From assembly GCA_022701365.1 (NCBI GenBank), contig JAKUHH010000167.1, positions 1-64,000 on the forward strand: a stretch of DNA of 64,000 bases, given 5' to 3'. Source of the DNA: Mycocentrospora acerina (taxonomy: Eukaryota; Ascomycota; Dothideomycetes; Pleosporales). Made by a program: the position numbers and the translations under genes. Below are positions 1 through 11,504 of the stretch, piece by piece; within the stretch, counting starts at the first letter, position 1; the number at the start of each line of letters is the position of its first letter. The notes under the pieces were generated by a model. The model saw only the letters and a list, made by a program, of their open reading frames with translations. It ran no database searches and was not told the origin of the DNA.

Positions 1-2384
1 TGGACACTTCGGACCCCATTCGGATCACTCTCTTATAACCTGCGTCGTTACAGCTACAGCCCTCAGGGCCCAGCCCCTTACAGATAAGCCTACTTTCTAC
101 TACTACTTCTGCTTAAGCTAGCAGCTCCTTAGTAGCTACTCTAGTGTTATTGTCTATACTAAGAAGTAGTGCATCTTAAAAAGCTTTAATACCTTATTTA
201 ATTAGGTATTCTTACCTCTCTTTTTACTTAGCAGTACTTATCTAGATTAATAGCCTTTTTTAAACTGTCTTTTTTAGGAAGTATTGCTCTGTTATTTATT
301 TATTTAAAGCTCTAGGCTCTTATTCTATATTAATATTATAAGCTAGCTTATCTTTACTCTCTACTATCTCTTCCTTGTCTAAGTAGAGTATAGAATAGGG
401 GGTTAGCTGTTCTAGTATTAGGCCTAAGGCTAAGGCTAGGGCTAGGACTAGCCCTAGTGCTATTTCTAGGGAATTAGAAATTAGGTAGTTAGGGTCTATT
501 TCTAGTGTTAGCAGGAAGGCTATTTCTAGCCTCTTGACGTTCTAGTGTAGTTATAGTCTAAGCGTTAAACGTTGAAAAATTAACGTTGCAAAATTGCAGG
601 ATTGCAACCTAGCTGCAAACCACCACCCTAGGCCCTAGGGCTCTAGAAATTAGAGGAGAGACTGTCTGATGTGTGTTGAGATGGTGTCTGATGAAATATT
701 GATGCCGCAGGCGTCAGAACAGACGCGCTGAAAAAGGCAAAGTTGGTGTTTTTTACTGCATTAGAGCTTTCACTAAATTGAAAACAAAGAGTAGTAAGCA
801 ATCTTAGAAAGAAGTAAACTAAGACGAGGCTTGTGAATATCAAAGTAACTATAATAATAACAAATTTGGACGAGAAAATTCGTTGCACAAAGGTGTCAGC
901 ATAAAATTAATGAATGAAAGTCTTTTCTGCTGACTCTGCAAGATTGTTTATGTCGAATAATCTCTTATGTCCATCACTTCTGCAAGGGATAATTGTAAAG
1001 TGACCTTGTCATAGAACTAGCTAAGAAGAAACAGTACACTGTATAGATACTGGGTACTCACGTACTGCTTTTTGTCATGCACTACAAGGATGTTCTGATA
1101 AGAAATTTTCCACGCCTCCTGATGGTTCGTTGTGCTGTTAGTCTGACACATTTGAATTTTTCTTGATCGCAACTTTATGTCAATTCAATCTCTCTTTGAG
1201 ATTCACTTCACGTAATCATAAGGAAACTCTGGCTGAGATTGTTCATTTTGGTGCTGTTTAAGATGACTGGACTACATTTAGTGCTCTTTACATGATGTTG
1301 AGCGGTTATTTAAGAGTATCACTGTCAAAACAGGGGGTTTTTGCCAACCCGAATCTCTACCCCTGTATTTTATAGTCTTAAATGTTTAGCGGCTCGTACT
1401 CGTTCCGTAGCGTGAGTAAGTGAACCGTGCACTTTGGCGCATTAGAAAGGTTAAGTGGCTCCACAAACACTTTTGTAAGGTCTTGGGCAACAATTGACTA
1501 ACGAATGAAAACTGCCACTAATGAGACAGCACCTTGGGCTAAGGGTAGAACCCTGCTGCCCGACATTGTGCCGCTCTCGCAGCGAGTGGGGTGAAACACT
1601 GACTCACATAGAAGTTCAGGCATATCGGGTACTCCGAAGTGACTTACCTGCTCCGTGGATCAAGACCCTCATTTTTAAAACGGACTGTCACTCTTCAGAT
1701 GTTGCTTTGTTTTTAATCCGCACGACCACGCGGATGCTTGTATCTATCACTAATGAAAGGCGATCTATCACTGTCACTTTAATAGACGCCACTATTGTGC
1801 AACCCCTCATCTCTTCGTTTTCATGATGACTCAGTCATGATGTCGTATTCACATATATTAATTTTTAATTTCATATAGTTCAATCGTCCCAAACCTTGCG
1901 ATGAAACTAAAACTCTTATCAAGTCAAATATCCATGATTGAACCAATTAAGATCATTTGGGTGATTACTGGAGCACAAGTGTTCAATGCTCGATAAGATT
2001 TATGTGCTTAGAAAACAAACCGCGAGGATTTGGATTCACACAGAACTAAGAGGTTTGGGACTCCGTTGGCCGGGCGAGAACAAAGCAGTGTATTGGCAAT
2101 TGATTCACATCTGGTCTGCGCTATATAAGAACCGCATGGATCATCCTACATATGAATAATTTAACGCCTAAGCAAGTTTGACTTATCACAAGCCACGCCT
2201 CATAAATTAGTCATCTACTATTACAGAATTTTGATTTTCATTATGTCTGCACAGACTGCCTTCTTTTCCGGCGAAACAAGTTACCACAGGCGCTGAATTT
2301 GATTTTTATAAAGTCTCTCCGCGAATCCAAATTCAATCTTCTCCTAACCCCTACCTACAGAAATTGAAATGCAAAGGAATTGCG
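1..2384. other. AT-rich, RIP-like gene-free stretch
   Basis: No convincing gene. From about 49 to 535 there is not one CpG and the DNA is rich in TpA, the usual outcome of repeat-induced point mutation of an old repeat. Within it, 424-457 shows six-base periodicity (CTAAGG/CTAGGG units) that ends in a hairpin: nine-base arms at 436-444 and 449-457 with a four-base loop. From 640 on, CpG returns, but the open frames (81 codons on - at 643-888, 101 codons on + at 1521-1826) have no recognisable protein character. 2100-2384 is probably the upstream region of the next gene. Confidence 0.6.
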
Positions 2385-4300
2385 ATGCCACAGTTCTTTA
2401 GGTCCTCCCTTGATGGTCAGTATATCTCCCCTGAATAGCAATTCTCATTTTGACAAAGAAACTAATCAAATCAACATTATGTTGCAGATTTAGCGAATCC
2501 ATCTTTTCAGAAGAGTAAAATCAGGTTTCATGGTTTGCGCGCCACGAAAAAAACTTTATTGAAGGTCCTACTGAGCGTGTTTGGGAGATGGCTTGTCACA
2601 CTCGGCATTGTTCTGGCCATTTACGCCGTGCTCCACTTCTACTCCGAAACAATGCCAATTATGCTATCGACGACGAAGCGCGAATTTAATGCTCTGATTA
2701 CCGGACTCTCGATTGCTTTGGGTCTTTCGATTGCCATGGGTTTCAATGAAATGATCTCCCGTTTGAGGTGGTGGGTTCTAAGCCGACGCTACTACTCTCT
2801 CGATAAGGTTCGTAACTACTTTTGCACGTGAGTATTGTTAGTTCAACCACTGAAACATGGCATATAGATCGAATTGATCCTTCAGGCAGACAGCCTCCGG
2901 CATGTGGCCATGCTTGCGTTGAAGACACGCCGCTTTTCTGTTCATATCACTGCTCTTTCCTGGCTCGTGTTTATGCTTGTAAATCTCATCCCGACACACA
3001 GTGTCATGCCTTTTCATGTAGATGGCTTATCATTGCTAGGGGAGCCAAGTTGCACTTGCTGCAATTGGGCTTTGCTATTCTGTTGAAATTTCCAACGAAG
3101 AGGCACTGTTCGTGACACTTGGCAATGTATCCGTTCCGGACATGTCCAGTATACATACTTCAAAAATAGTGAGATCGAATTTGACTTCGACATATGCTCA
3201 AGAATTCACGGCCAATAGGTAAGCGCAATCTTAGCCGTTGATTGAAAAAGATTCTCAAAATTGATCACTTTCAATATAGCTATGGCCAAATGTCGCTGGT
3301 CTTCGTAACATCAGATCTTGACTCTGTCCCTCAGGAGGGAAAAATCTGGAGCCCATCGGATCCACTCATGTTTTGTGGAGAATACTCTTGTGAGTATGTC
3401 TTTCATGAAAAATCTCCAAGATTCTGGGATACCAACGATATGAGCTCCCTCCACGTCGCTTCCTCACGGCGAATCAATAGTACAGCTTTTTGCAAAAGCT
3501 GGAGTATCGTTGATAGTGACGATCGCACAAAACAATCCATCCAGCTGGCTACTGATACCGGCCCAAGCCAGGTCTTCCTACCTTTCCATGGCGAACTGAA
3601 TCAGACTACGTTTTTAACAAACACTTCACTTTCCTGTGGGCCTGGCTGCAGTATGGTGACTGCCTTTGAAAAATCGGAGCCTTTTTCGTGGTACTTCGAC
3701 TGCAATATTACTGTAAGTGCCGTCAAAAACGCCACTCGCTCTGAACACCAGGTTGGAGAGAGTTTGAGAAACATGGCATCTAGCGGTATTGCACTTCAGG
3801 GCTATGACGTATCATCTCTAGTAAACGACAGTAGTCTCCAGTATCATAGTTATCCCTCAGAATCCGTTTTCGGGTTTCCAATGCAAGGTCGAGCGGACTC
3901 AATGGCAATTCTCATGGCGCGCTTTGCGATTGGCGTGGTTGCCATCGCTGCAGAAAATAACAATCCGCTCATTGTGGATGGGATCGTTCCCACAAGAGGG
4001 GCTCAACTTGTCGTGGAGCACTGGGGTTATGCAAGTATGATCCTACTCTTTCTCGCCGGTATGCAGTTAGCACTTGAGGTCGCTGTCGCTATTATTACAC
4101 GCTACATCGAGGTCCCTACAGGAGGTCCCGTTGCTGTGTCTCAGGTATTACGGTCAGTCAATGCTTGGGTTGATACTGATCGTAGTCAAACGCAAGAAGG
4201 ATGCTCTATGAATCGATCAATAAAGCCCCGTTGGATCTTCCGAAGCGTAAAAGTCTCAGATGACGGTGTTTATGATCTATGCATGGAAAAGGGGGACTAA
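2385..4300 (+). CDS. Unrecognised fungal multi-pass membrane protein
   Basis: Five-exon model: 2385-2415, 2488-2807, 2868-3002, 3040-3218, 3280-4300, giving 561 residues. The N-terminal part has a hydrophobic helix after a short basic start, then a second helix (TGLSIALGLSIAMGFN) followed by an R-L-R-W-W segment. A third helix sits in exon 3 and another near the C-terminus (SMILLFLAGMQLALEV), with an N-glycosylation-rich, Cys-containing segment between, so a large outside loop is likely. This layout resembles a widespread family of uncharacterised fungal membrane proteins; no function is known to me. Two splice calls are unusual: donor GTTCGT at 2808, and a 37-bp intron (3003-3039) needed to join two frames. 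If that intron is not real, the gene carries a frameshift. The start at 2385 is inferred from phase. It lies in the AT-rich half, beside an RTA1-like gene. Confidence 0.6.
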
Positions 4301-4869
4301 CATTTGGTAGTTAGTTCAAACATGACCACACATCAATTTGACCTTAATCAGTACGGTAAAGGAGGCTTCAAATGTTCAATATGATCACACAATTTAATAA
4401 ACAGTTTTTGCTCAGAAAATCTATTTAATATCTATTTGTTAATGGAACGTATCTTGTAGAGACTGCTGTCATATCCGTGGCCGGACTCTTCGCTTAAATA
4501 TATGTACCCATGCTCTTCATCTCTCTTGTCAACTTTAATTCTACACTATCTACTCATGTCACTTCCTTGGCTTCGACCTTGCTTCTTTTTCTCAATCCAT
4601 TACTCTCTCTATATTTGCGGTATACCGGTCAATGATTTTGGTGGACTTCTTGAGATGGTGGTTGATCTTGTCAAGGACCTAAGTGGAGTTCTCTGCGGTA
4701 ATTTCTGCCCCAGTATGTGCAACCCTGAAAGCCGTATACAGTACTGAAGTCCAGGGTGTACCGCCGTGTCTTCAGAAATAATATCAGTGCACCACGAATA
4801 ATTTTACCGCTAAAAGTGATTCAGGCAGTCATTGACAAGGCCGTACTCAGTCAAGACCAAACCAATCAA
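4301..4869. other. Convergent intergenic region
   Basis: AT-rich spacer between the 3' ends of the membrane-protein gene and the RTA1-like gene. The only open frame (4502-4747, +) is hydrophobic by composition but has no start context or family resemblance. Nothing else seen. Confidence 0.5.
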
Positions 4870-5854
4870 TCACTTTCTTTCCCGAATAGTTCCGTCACCG
4901 GTTTGTACCATCATCTCCGTGTGGTCGCCTTCATTCTGTGCGGCTCTCATTGCATCGGCGACATACCACCTAGCGCAAATTGCCAGCACTATGACCATCA
5001 GTGCAGCATCGAAGACATAGATGGGCCACTCGTTCGCGAGGAGATATGCGTCAGCTGTATTTTATCAGCGTTGTCTTCAAAGAAATCAAACCAAATCAAC
5101 TTACGTCCCATAGCATACTCAATAACCCTGAACAAATTTCTGAGCGTGATGAGGATGCTAACAATGTACAGCATTTGCAGGTAAATTAACCAATTGAATG
5201 ATGTAGTCCTGCTCTTGTTGGTATCGTGACGATTCATCCGCTTCTGCCAGACCGCAGCTACAACCATGAAGAACCCGAAGATCACCATCTGCAGACACAA
5301 ACCCGCAAGGATGACTCCCTTTCCAAGGTCTGAACCGGCTTTGTCGTCGCTACCTGCAAGAATCCCCCCTCCAGCGGCTTGGATAAGGAAACAAAGTATA
5401 TCTCCGCCAACAAAGATCTTTGTAAGCCAGTTTATGCGGATAATAGAGTAGTGAACGGTGTTGGTAGCTCGGATGATGCGCGCCAGGAACATGTAAACTG
5501 ATGCAGCAAATAATATCGGTGCTAGCAATATGAAGAGGGATTGGATGATGTAGGGTAGAAGTACATTAGGTTTATCTTTACCCAAAGCACGGCATACGTA
5601 ACCGATAACTTCGACTACAGGATATTAGCATCCCGCTTAAACCAAACTAAAGAGACAGATTGAGAGGGAATTTAGACACTTTTTCAGACTTGGTACTCAC
5701 ATATAGCTCCCACGACAAAGGGAATACAGAACCACGTGCGAGTCGCGACGGTGCGATAAAGATGAAAGACAGCCAGGATAGCGAACAAGGCGACGAATAT
5801 CCCTGCTGCAGCAACCGAGGGAACATACTTGTAGTAGGACTCCCGTTCGGCCAT
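4870..5854 (-). CDS. RTA1-like multi-pass membrane protein
   Basis: Three exons on the minus strand: 5854-5701, 5614-5105 and 5054-4870, 282 residues. RTA1-family proteins have seven transmembrane helices; yeast members are linked to lipid translocation and resistance to amphipathic compounds such as 7-aminocholesterol. Family hallmarks seen: the first helix after Y-Y-K-Y-V-P-S, the E-V-I-G-Y motif at the exon 1/2 joint, the Q-x-L-x-x-L-A-P-I-L-F-A-A-S-V-Y helix, a G-D-I-x-C-F-x-I-Q-A-A-G-G-G segment, and F-R-V-I-E-Y before the last loop, which resumes after intron 2 with N-E-W-P-I-Y-V-F-D. Usual length is about 300 residues, so a short N-terminal extension could be encoded upstream; the chosen ATG is the only one in frame before a stop. 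Splice signals are good (GTGAGT, GTAAGT). Substrate cannot be inferred. Confidence 0.85.
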
Positions 5855-7149
5855 GATGTAAGGATCAAGTGCAGCGCAAGAGAGTTGTGTAAAAGGATGC
5901 CGTTGATATAATCAAGGTAATTGCTAGTAAGTATCAAAGCCTGGACGTCGTGAAGGATGAATTTTCTGGTGGCAGTGGTAGTAGTGATAGCAAATTTTAC
6001 CCTTTTGACGATTGAGAAACATCTGTTATATATCAAGAAATGCATATAAATGTGTCGATGTAGAAATGGTGGCTGTACACAGCCCATTCGTTCACTTGTC
6101 GTTGCGACCCTAGCAAGGAGGCTGATTGGTTCAGCGGGAGCGAGAACGAGTACGCGAACGAGAACGCGTAAGAACGAGTGGCTGTCCCGCGCAAAGATCT
6201 GCAATTTCTTGTGAAATGCCTTCTACATTAACGTATGGAATACGAAAGATGCGCTAGTTGCCCATTCACAGTTCACCCATGGCTTATGGTGCTGACATCT
6301 AACCAAATTCCTACCTTTCCACCACTTGAAGCCGCGCCATCGTACGTTGAATGACGATAAATAATACTTAGCACATCATTCATGGCTCTATTTCGGGTGC
6401 AGCTTTGTAACTCAATCTATCATCGCCACCAGCCAAGGTGTCATAGCCACCTTTCCATGCTCCCTTTAACACTTGTCCCCATGGTAACCAAGACCACCCG
6501 CTAATCTCACCACTAACGCCCATGGAGATGTACTGAGAGTATGTCTCACTACGTTGAGGCTACCTACCCAAGAAAATCCCTACCCCCGAGTTGCTGCGGA
6601 AACAAAAGCTTAGCGGTAATTATTCACGATAAAGAGAGTGACGCTGATTTCTGCTCTTCGTAGAAGTTCGATCACGTGGTTGAAAACACAACTTGCTCAT
6701 TCGTCTTCATTTGCATCCCTAAGCCTCCATAATTCTCGTAGAAATCGGAAGAATGAGAATCTATCGCCCTGTTTTATGTAAGTGTTGCGTGCACATAGAG
6801 TGGGGGAAACTTTTGCTGTATGATTATCTTCGGCATCCTGTCCCAGCTCATTTACAAGCAGCGCAGAATAAGATCATGAATTCCAGCTACATTGGCATAT
6901 GTTTGTAACAGTAGCTGGCCAATAAAGGTGCTCAAATATGCATTGGTGTAATTAATCCTTAGGTGCTATATATTTTTAAGTCTCGGCAAGCTACAGCTGT
7001 TTGCTTATTCATATTACATATTTGTTAAGTATTCTACGTGTCCAATGCGAGATGTAATATTGAAGTTTGGTTAGAGACGTTGGAAAATTGAATCGTTTCG
7101 AGATTAACTGAAGTGGTCAATAGCTTAATTCGACAATCTAAGTCAGGAA

Positions 7150-7928
7150 ATAATTTTAAGAGAACAAGAAGAGGAGAAATCATTCATATTTTTATGAGTA
7201 TACGAATAGGAGAATATACAAGTGCTGCGTGCTTACGTGCTCACACACATGATAGTACATCTGTGTAGGCTTACCTAAACATCGGTTGTCGTATAACTTT
7301 AGGTGCGATAATATACATCCCTCATTCAATCAAGTGAAATCACTTCGTTTGACGTTGATTTTAAACCACATCCCTTATTTCCAGGAGATCCTTGATTTAT
7401 GACTTTCTCTATTACATAGAAATCTGCCGCAAACAAATTAGTACCCATGTGACTTCATATCGTGTTCTTCATAAAACATCGCTATACTTTAGCATTTGAC
7501 TATTCAAAATTGATTATCATCAAAAATGACTGTGCACTTCTCTTCACTCATGGTTGCACACACTCACTTGAGCACTCGAGTGTATGGTCAGTCATGATTC
7601 GATTTTGAGGCTAAAGGAAGCGATTACTCTTATTTCGTGTGAATTTGATCTTTATGCCTACGATTCTGTTAAATTAATGTCTGAAGAGATTCCTACACAA
7701 AGAAACAGCCTAGTTTCATTTGATCGAAGTTCAAGGTTCTAATGTCAACTCGAAATTCTTGCAGTGTAACGACGTACAGAATTTTGCGATGACTGTCAAA
7801 AGATGTCAGCCTACGCCTGAGAGCGCACGGGTGCAAGCACGTGTGCTCGCACGTGAGCACTCAACTCCTATATAGTCTCCGAGTCTTATACTCCTAATAA
7901 TACAACAAGTTCCTCCTGATTGTTCACT
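7150..7928. mobile_element. Possible degenerate non-autonomous DNA element
   Basis: The sequence starting near 7160 and the reverse complement of the sequence ending near 7926 align over roughly 100 bases with many mismatches. Shared landmarks in order are an A/G-rich start, GAGTATA, a GGAGA-TATA block, GTGC-ACGTGC, and a G-TAGGCT-AC segment. This is what a pair of old terminal inverted repeats about 780 bp apart would look like after point mutation. No transposase frame lies between them. I could not define exact ends or a target-site duplication, so the call is tentative. Confidence 0.35.
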
Positions 7929-8238
7929 CACAAAAGACATTCATACCTTGTAGAAATGGTGGCGTAAGTAACCCATGGCATGCTTCTTCGTTAAATTTAC
8001 CAAGTTTAGAATGGAGTATGTCCTGTTACGAGTTTTTACGTTACGAAAACGCAATCTTGACACGTAGATGATGGTTATGACGGGAAAGGAGTAACATGAC
8101 AGGGTCTCCCTTAACAATGTAATATTTAACAAAAGGTGCCAGACCGCTAAAGAAGGCCAAGAATTGATAAACCGCAATCAATTTTTGGAGCTTAATTAAC
8201 ATCTTAGTAAGCCTGGGCACGGTGTTGTCATCAATCAT

Positions 8239-8364
8239 GGGGGAAATTTAGTAAATACTAATTGATTAAACCTAAATAGACTGAATCTAGTAATTTAGTA
8301 AATAACAACTGACTAACCATAGATAGACTAAATCAAGTAATCTAGTAAATACTAAATTTCCCCC
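8239..8364. repeat. Small inverted-repeat element with internal tandem units
   Basis: A perfect 15-base inverted repeat bounds the segment: GGGGGAAATTTAGTA at 8239-8253 and its complement at 8350-8364. Inside are about two and a half imperfect copies of a roughly 47-bp unit beginning TTAGTAAATA. Outside the arms the flanks share GTCATCAATCATG (near 8227-8239 and 8371-8383), suggesting duplication of the insertion site. It is too short to encode anything and fits a miniature inverted-repeat element or a rearranged satellite fragment. Confidence 0.5.
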
Positions 8365-10330
8365 ATCTATGTCATCAATCATGTCAATCAAGCGAGCAAC
8401 TCTAGCTTGACTTGGCTTGATAAGCGCAGCGTTCTTAGTGAACTGAATTGATTGATTTGCAAATCAGGTACAATTGACTTAGTTAATAGACATAACTAAT
8501 AATGAAGAGAGTGCTTCTTATAAATGTTACTCTAAAGTAAGTGATCTTAATACTTTTAAGTAAGCAATAAAATATTAAGTAAGCAAGAGATAACTAGGTA
8601 AGTTTAATAGAGTCTGCTTAGGCACGAACTTTCTTTACTGGTAACTTAGTAAGCTCAACTAATTAAGAAGTCACACATCGCATTACTTGCTTCCAAAAAA
8701 AGGCTTCTAAGATTAACTTGTTTGACTTGCATTCTATCAATCAAGTCAACCAAGTTATTCAAGCCAGCTTGTTTGTTGACCACTCTGCTTGTGCAGCACA
8801 TATAAAAAACAGGAGTACAATAAGCATGATGCCACCCGTGACCAAGTAGCGCGCCTTCAAAATAAGATATTTCAAGACTCTAAGAATTAACATTTCTACG
8901 ATAAACACCGCATAACTCATTGCTACTTACAAATTTTCTCTCTTGAATGCTTGCATTAAGCGCTTAGACCTAGTAATCGACAAGTTCTTTCTTCGTTACT
9001 CAAGTGAGAGTAAGCAATGAAACAGAAATTTAAAAGGACAAAGTCGTTTCACGCATTCCTGGTATTACAGTTGCATCCGAATCTTCAAAACATTAGATTT
9101 CTTGTCGAGTATACAAAAAAATCAAACCTTGTTGGCTTAGACTTCACTACGTAGATAATATCTGCGTGTGTTTAGAATATTTGCTAAAGGAGCTGGGCTC
9201 TGAGAGTGAGCGCGAGAAGAAAGTTCATGAACTTGACAACTACTTATGCTATGGGAATTAGGTTCCTTTATAAGACTTAAGGGTATCCGGGCCGTTGCTG
9301 GGTTTGCTCGGTAAGGACTCGGTGACTCTACGGGTAACTAACAAGTATTCACGCTAACTATCTGCAACCAAATTAGTTTAATGCGTTTACAAAGTGTCAA
9401 AATAACGTTGATGTTTGTCATCTGTGAATCTTGTTGCAATTTGTATGATTAATTCTTAAAAACGTTCATGTAGCTTTTTCAAGCAGCAAAGTCAATTTGT
9501 TATAGCAAGCTTGTACAGTTCAGAGCTTTGTCTCGATGCAGCTTTTTGTCAATCAATGAAGGATATTGGGTGGCCGCGAGCTTTTCAAATGTTTCTGTAT
9601 CTCTGAAAATATGCAGCTAATAACATAATTTCTTCAGCTTCAAATTCATGCATTGACTTGGGGAAAGTGTAATTGTAGATCCATGATTAGCCTGACACAT
9701 GAATTCGCTGTGCACTGTGGGCGTGAAATCAACACTACTAAAAGGCACTACTAGGTGGGTTAGTGTAGCTGCGCAAGCCACTGAGTGGCGACAAGATTTT
9801 CTCTCACTTCAGCCTAATTGGGCCAAATAGAATATGTGGGCAAGCTTCTTTGCGAACAAGCCAGAGCATATGGCGTAAGGTGTGTATTTAAATAGACGCC
9901 GTAGTTACAGGAGCTTGTGTACCATACGTATTGTTTCACAAAAATTGATTGGATGAAAGAAGAAAGAGAAGGTTTCAAATTCAAACTAAGGCACTTTTCT
10001 TAAAAATCGGCACTAGCGTTGTCGCTCAGACGGATAGATCGGAGCGTATACGGAACATTTCAACCGAACAAATGTCAACTTTGGCCAAATGGGTCGTATT
10101 CGGAGATTATTATGGATTTCATGGCCAAATTCAAAATCATATCTAGATTGTATTCAGCTCGAGTGTATAATGTCTATATAAATGGAATGCGACATGCCCA
10201 GTTATGAGAGCATCTAAAGCTTGATTATCTGTGGGCCTCAAAAACTTAATACATTCTCTCTTTCACTTACTATCTTATTCTATATATTGCTTCATCTACA
10301 CTCCTTATACTTATTTACCTCACTCCTACA

Positions 10331-10739
10331 ATGGTAAGCCTAATCTCTATTGTTATAGCAAAACTCCAACTCTTAACCGTCCAATTCTTACCAACTGGCA
10401 CAAAGAAGCAGCAATGCTTGCCACAGAATAGAATTTCCCACTACATTCGCCCTACAGCCATATTCTAACGCTAAAACATATAGGGTAATTTCTGTGCCTA
10501 CGTGCTTGGATTCCTCTTGCCTCCAGTCGCTGTTATCATGAGACGTGGTTGCGGTAAAGATGCTCTCATCAACATGGCCTTATGCTGCCTAGCCTGGCTC
10601 CCTGGTGTTATCCGTACGTATTCTTCCGCCTGTATTTAGACATACAAAAGAGATGGCACAAGTTGTACAGCTACTAATTGCAAGATTAGACTCTTGGTAC
10701 ATAATATCACACTCGCCTAAACATGAGGAGACTGTTTAG
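10331..10739 (+). CDS. Pmp3/UPF0057 family plasma-membrane proteolipid
   Basis: Sixty-residue protein from three exons: 10331-10333 (the ATG alone), 10484-10613 and 10690-10739. Pmp3-type proteolipids are two-helix plasma-membrane proteins that influence membrane potential and cation tolerance in yeast. The family signature is plain: first helix ending L-L-P-P-V-A-V, then R-R-G-C-G-K-D-A-L-I-N, second helix A-L-C-C-L-A-W-L-P-G-V-I, followed after intron 2 by H-S-W-Y-I-I. Intron 1 (10334-10483) starts directly after the start codon with GTAAGC and has a CTAAC-type branch site; intron 2 (10614-10689) starts GTACGT and has a CTAAT-type branch site. All phases agree and the length matches the family. 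The pyrimidine-rich leader just upstream supports the start, although a one-codon first exon remains an inference. Confidence 0.8.
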
Positions 10740-11504
10740 CCTGGGACCGAATTTAGATTTCTTGATTCACAATTTCTACTCCTTTTAGACTACATTTATT
10801 CCCTAAAAGCTCTGGAAGCATTTCAATTATCAAAAATATCAACAATGTAGAGTTCCTAGACTACTGCTTGATATTAAGACCGGTTTATCAAAATTTGTAT
10901 AACTGCCATTCTAATGTGTCTGATACTGTTACCACCAAATGAGCTCGGCTACTTAGAGCCCATCTACAAAATAGGGCATGATAAAATTTTAACGGCTAAC
11001 AAATCAATAAAACGCAATTTATCTGAGTCTAGGCTATACGGTTGCTTTTCATTGTAACTTTCTTGCTTGCAGTCTTTCGAAGTGTTGACTGTTGCTTGAG
11101 CCTATTGAGCAGCGGCTCTATTGGCTGACTCCACAACAATATCAGCTTTTTTCAGGTTAAACTTTCGGCTTCTGAGCAATGGATGAACTTGTAAAAGAAT
11201 GAAGATCAATTCAGAGATGCTGGTGAAATTGCAAAAATATTGCGCTCTTAAAAGACAATACGTAACCATTAAACTCCCGACAGCTAATGAGATCAACTGT
11301 CAGGAAACGGCTCTATTCCACTGTGCCATGCAAGCCAAAAAAGTAATATGATCTATCATCTGATGGATCCTGGAATAGAACAGTACATATCCTCTGGTTG
11401 AACCACTTCCTGACACCAACCATTTCATCAATAGCCCGTTTAGCCCCTCACTCAACAACACCATTTTTTTCTCTCATAGAATTCTCCCCATACTTCTTCC
11501 GCGG
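10740..11504. other. AT-rich spacer
   Basis: Downstream region of the Pmp3-type gene and of the minus-strand gene that follows. A 64-codon minus-strand frame (11102-11296) has no recognisable features. Nothing else seen. Confidence 0.5.

Larger units (their letters stand above)
5855..10330. other. Long AT-rich intergenic region with repeat relics
   Basis: About 4.5 kb with no gene I can support. 6136-6179 is a short GAACGAG-type simple repeat in the probable upstream region of the RTA1-like gene. 7150-7928 looks like a decayed inverted-repeat element, and 8239-8364 is a small inverted-repeat/tandem element (both listed separately). The rest is AT-rich, with only short, compositionally odd open frames (for example 7941-8238 - and 9949-10207 +). 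10240-10330 is pyrimidine-rich and is likely the 5' leader of the Pmp3-type gene that follows. Confidence 0.55.

Noticed and set aside
643..888. 81-codon minus-strand frame with one hydrophobic stretch
   Set aside because: AT-rich surroundings, no family feature, and hydrophobic runs arise easily in such DNA.
1521..1826. 101-codon plus-strand frame
   Set aside because: No protein character or splice context; the flanks are repeat-like.
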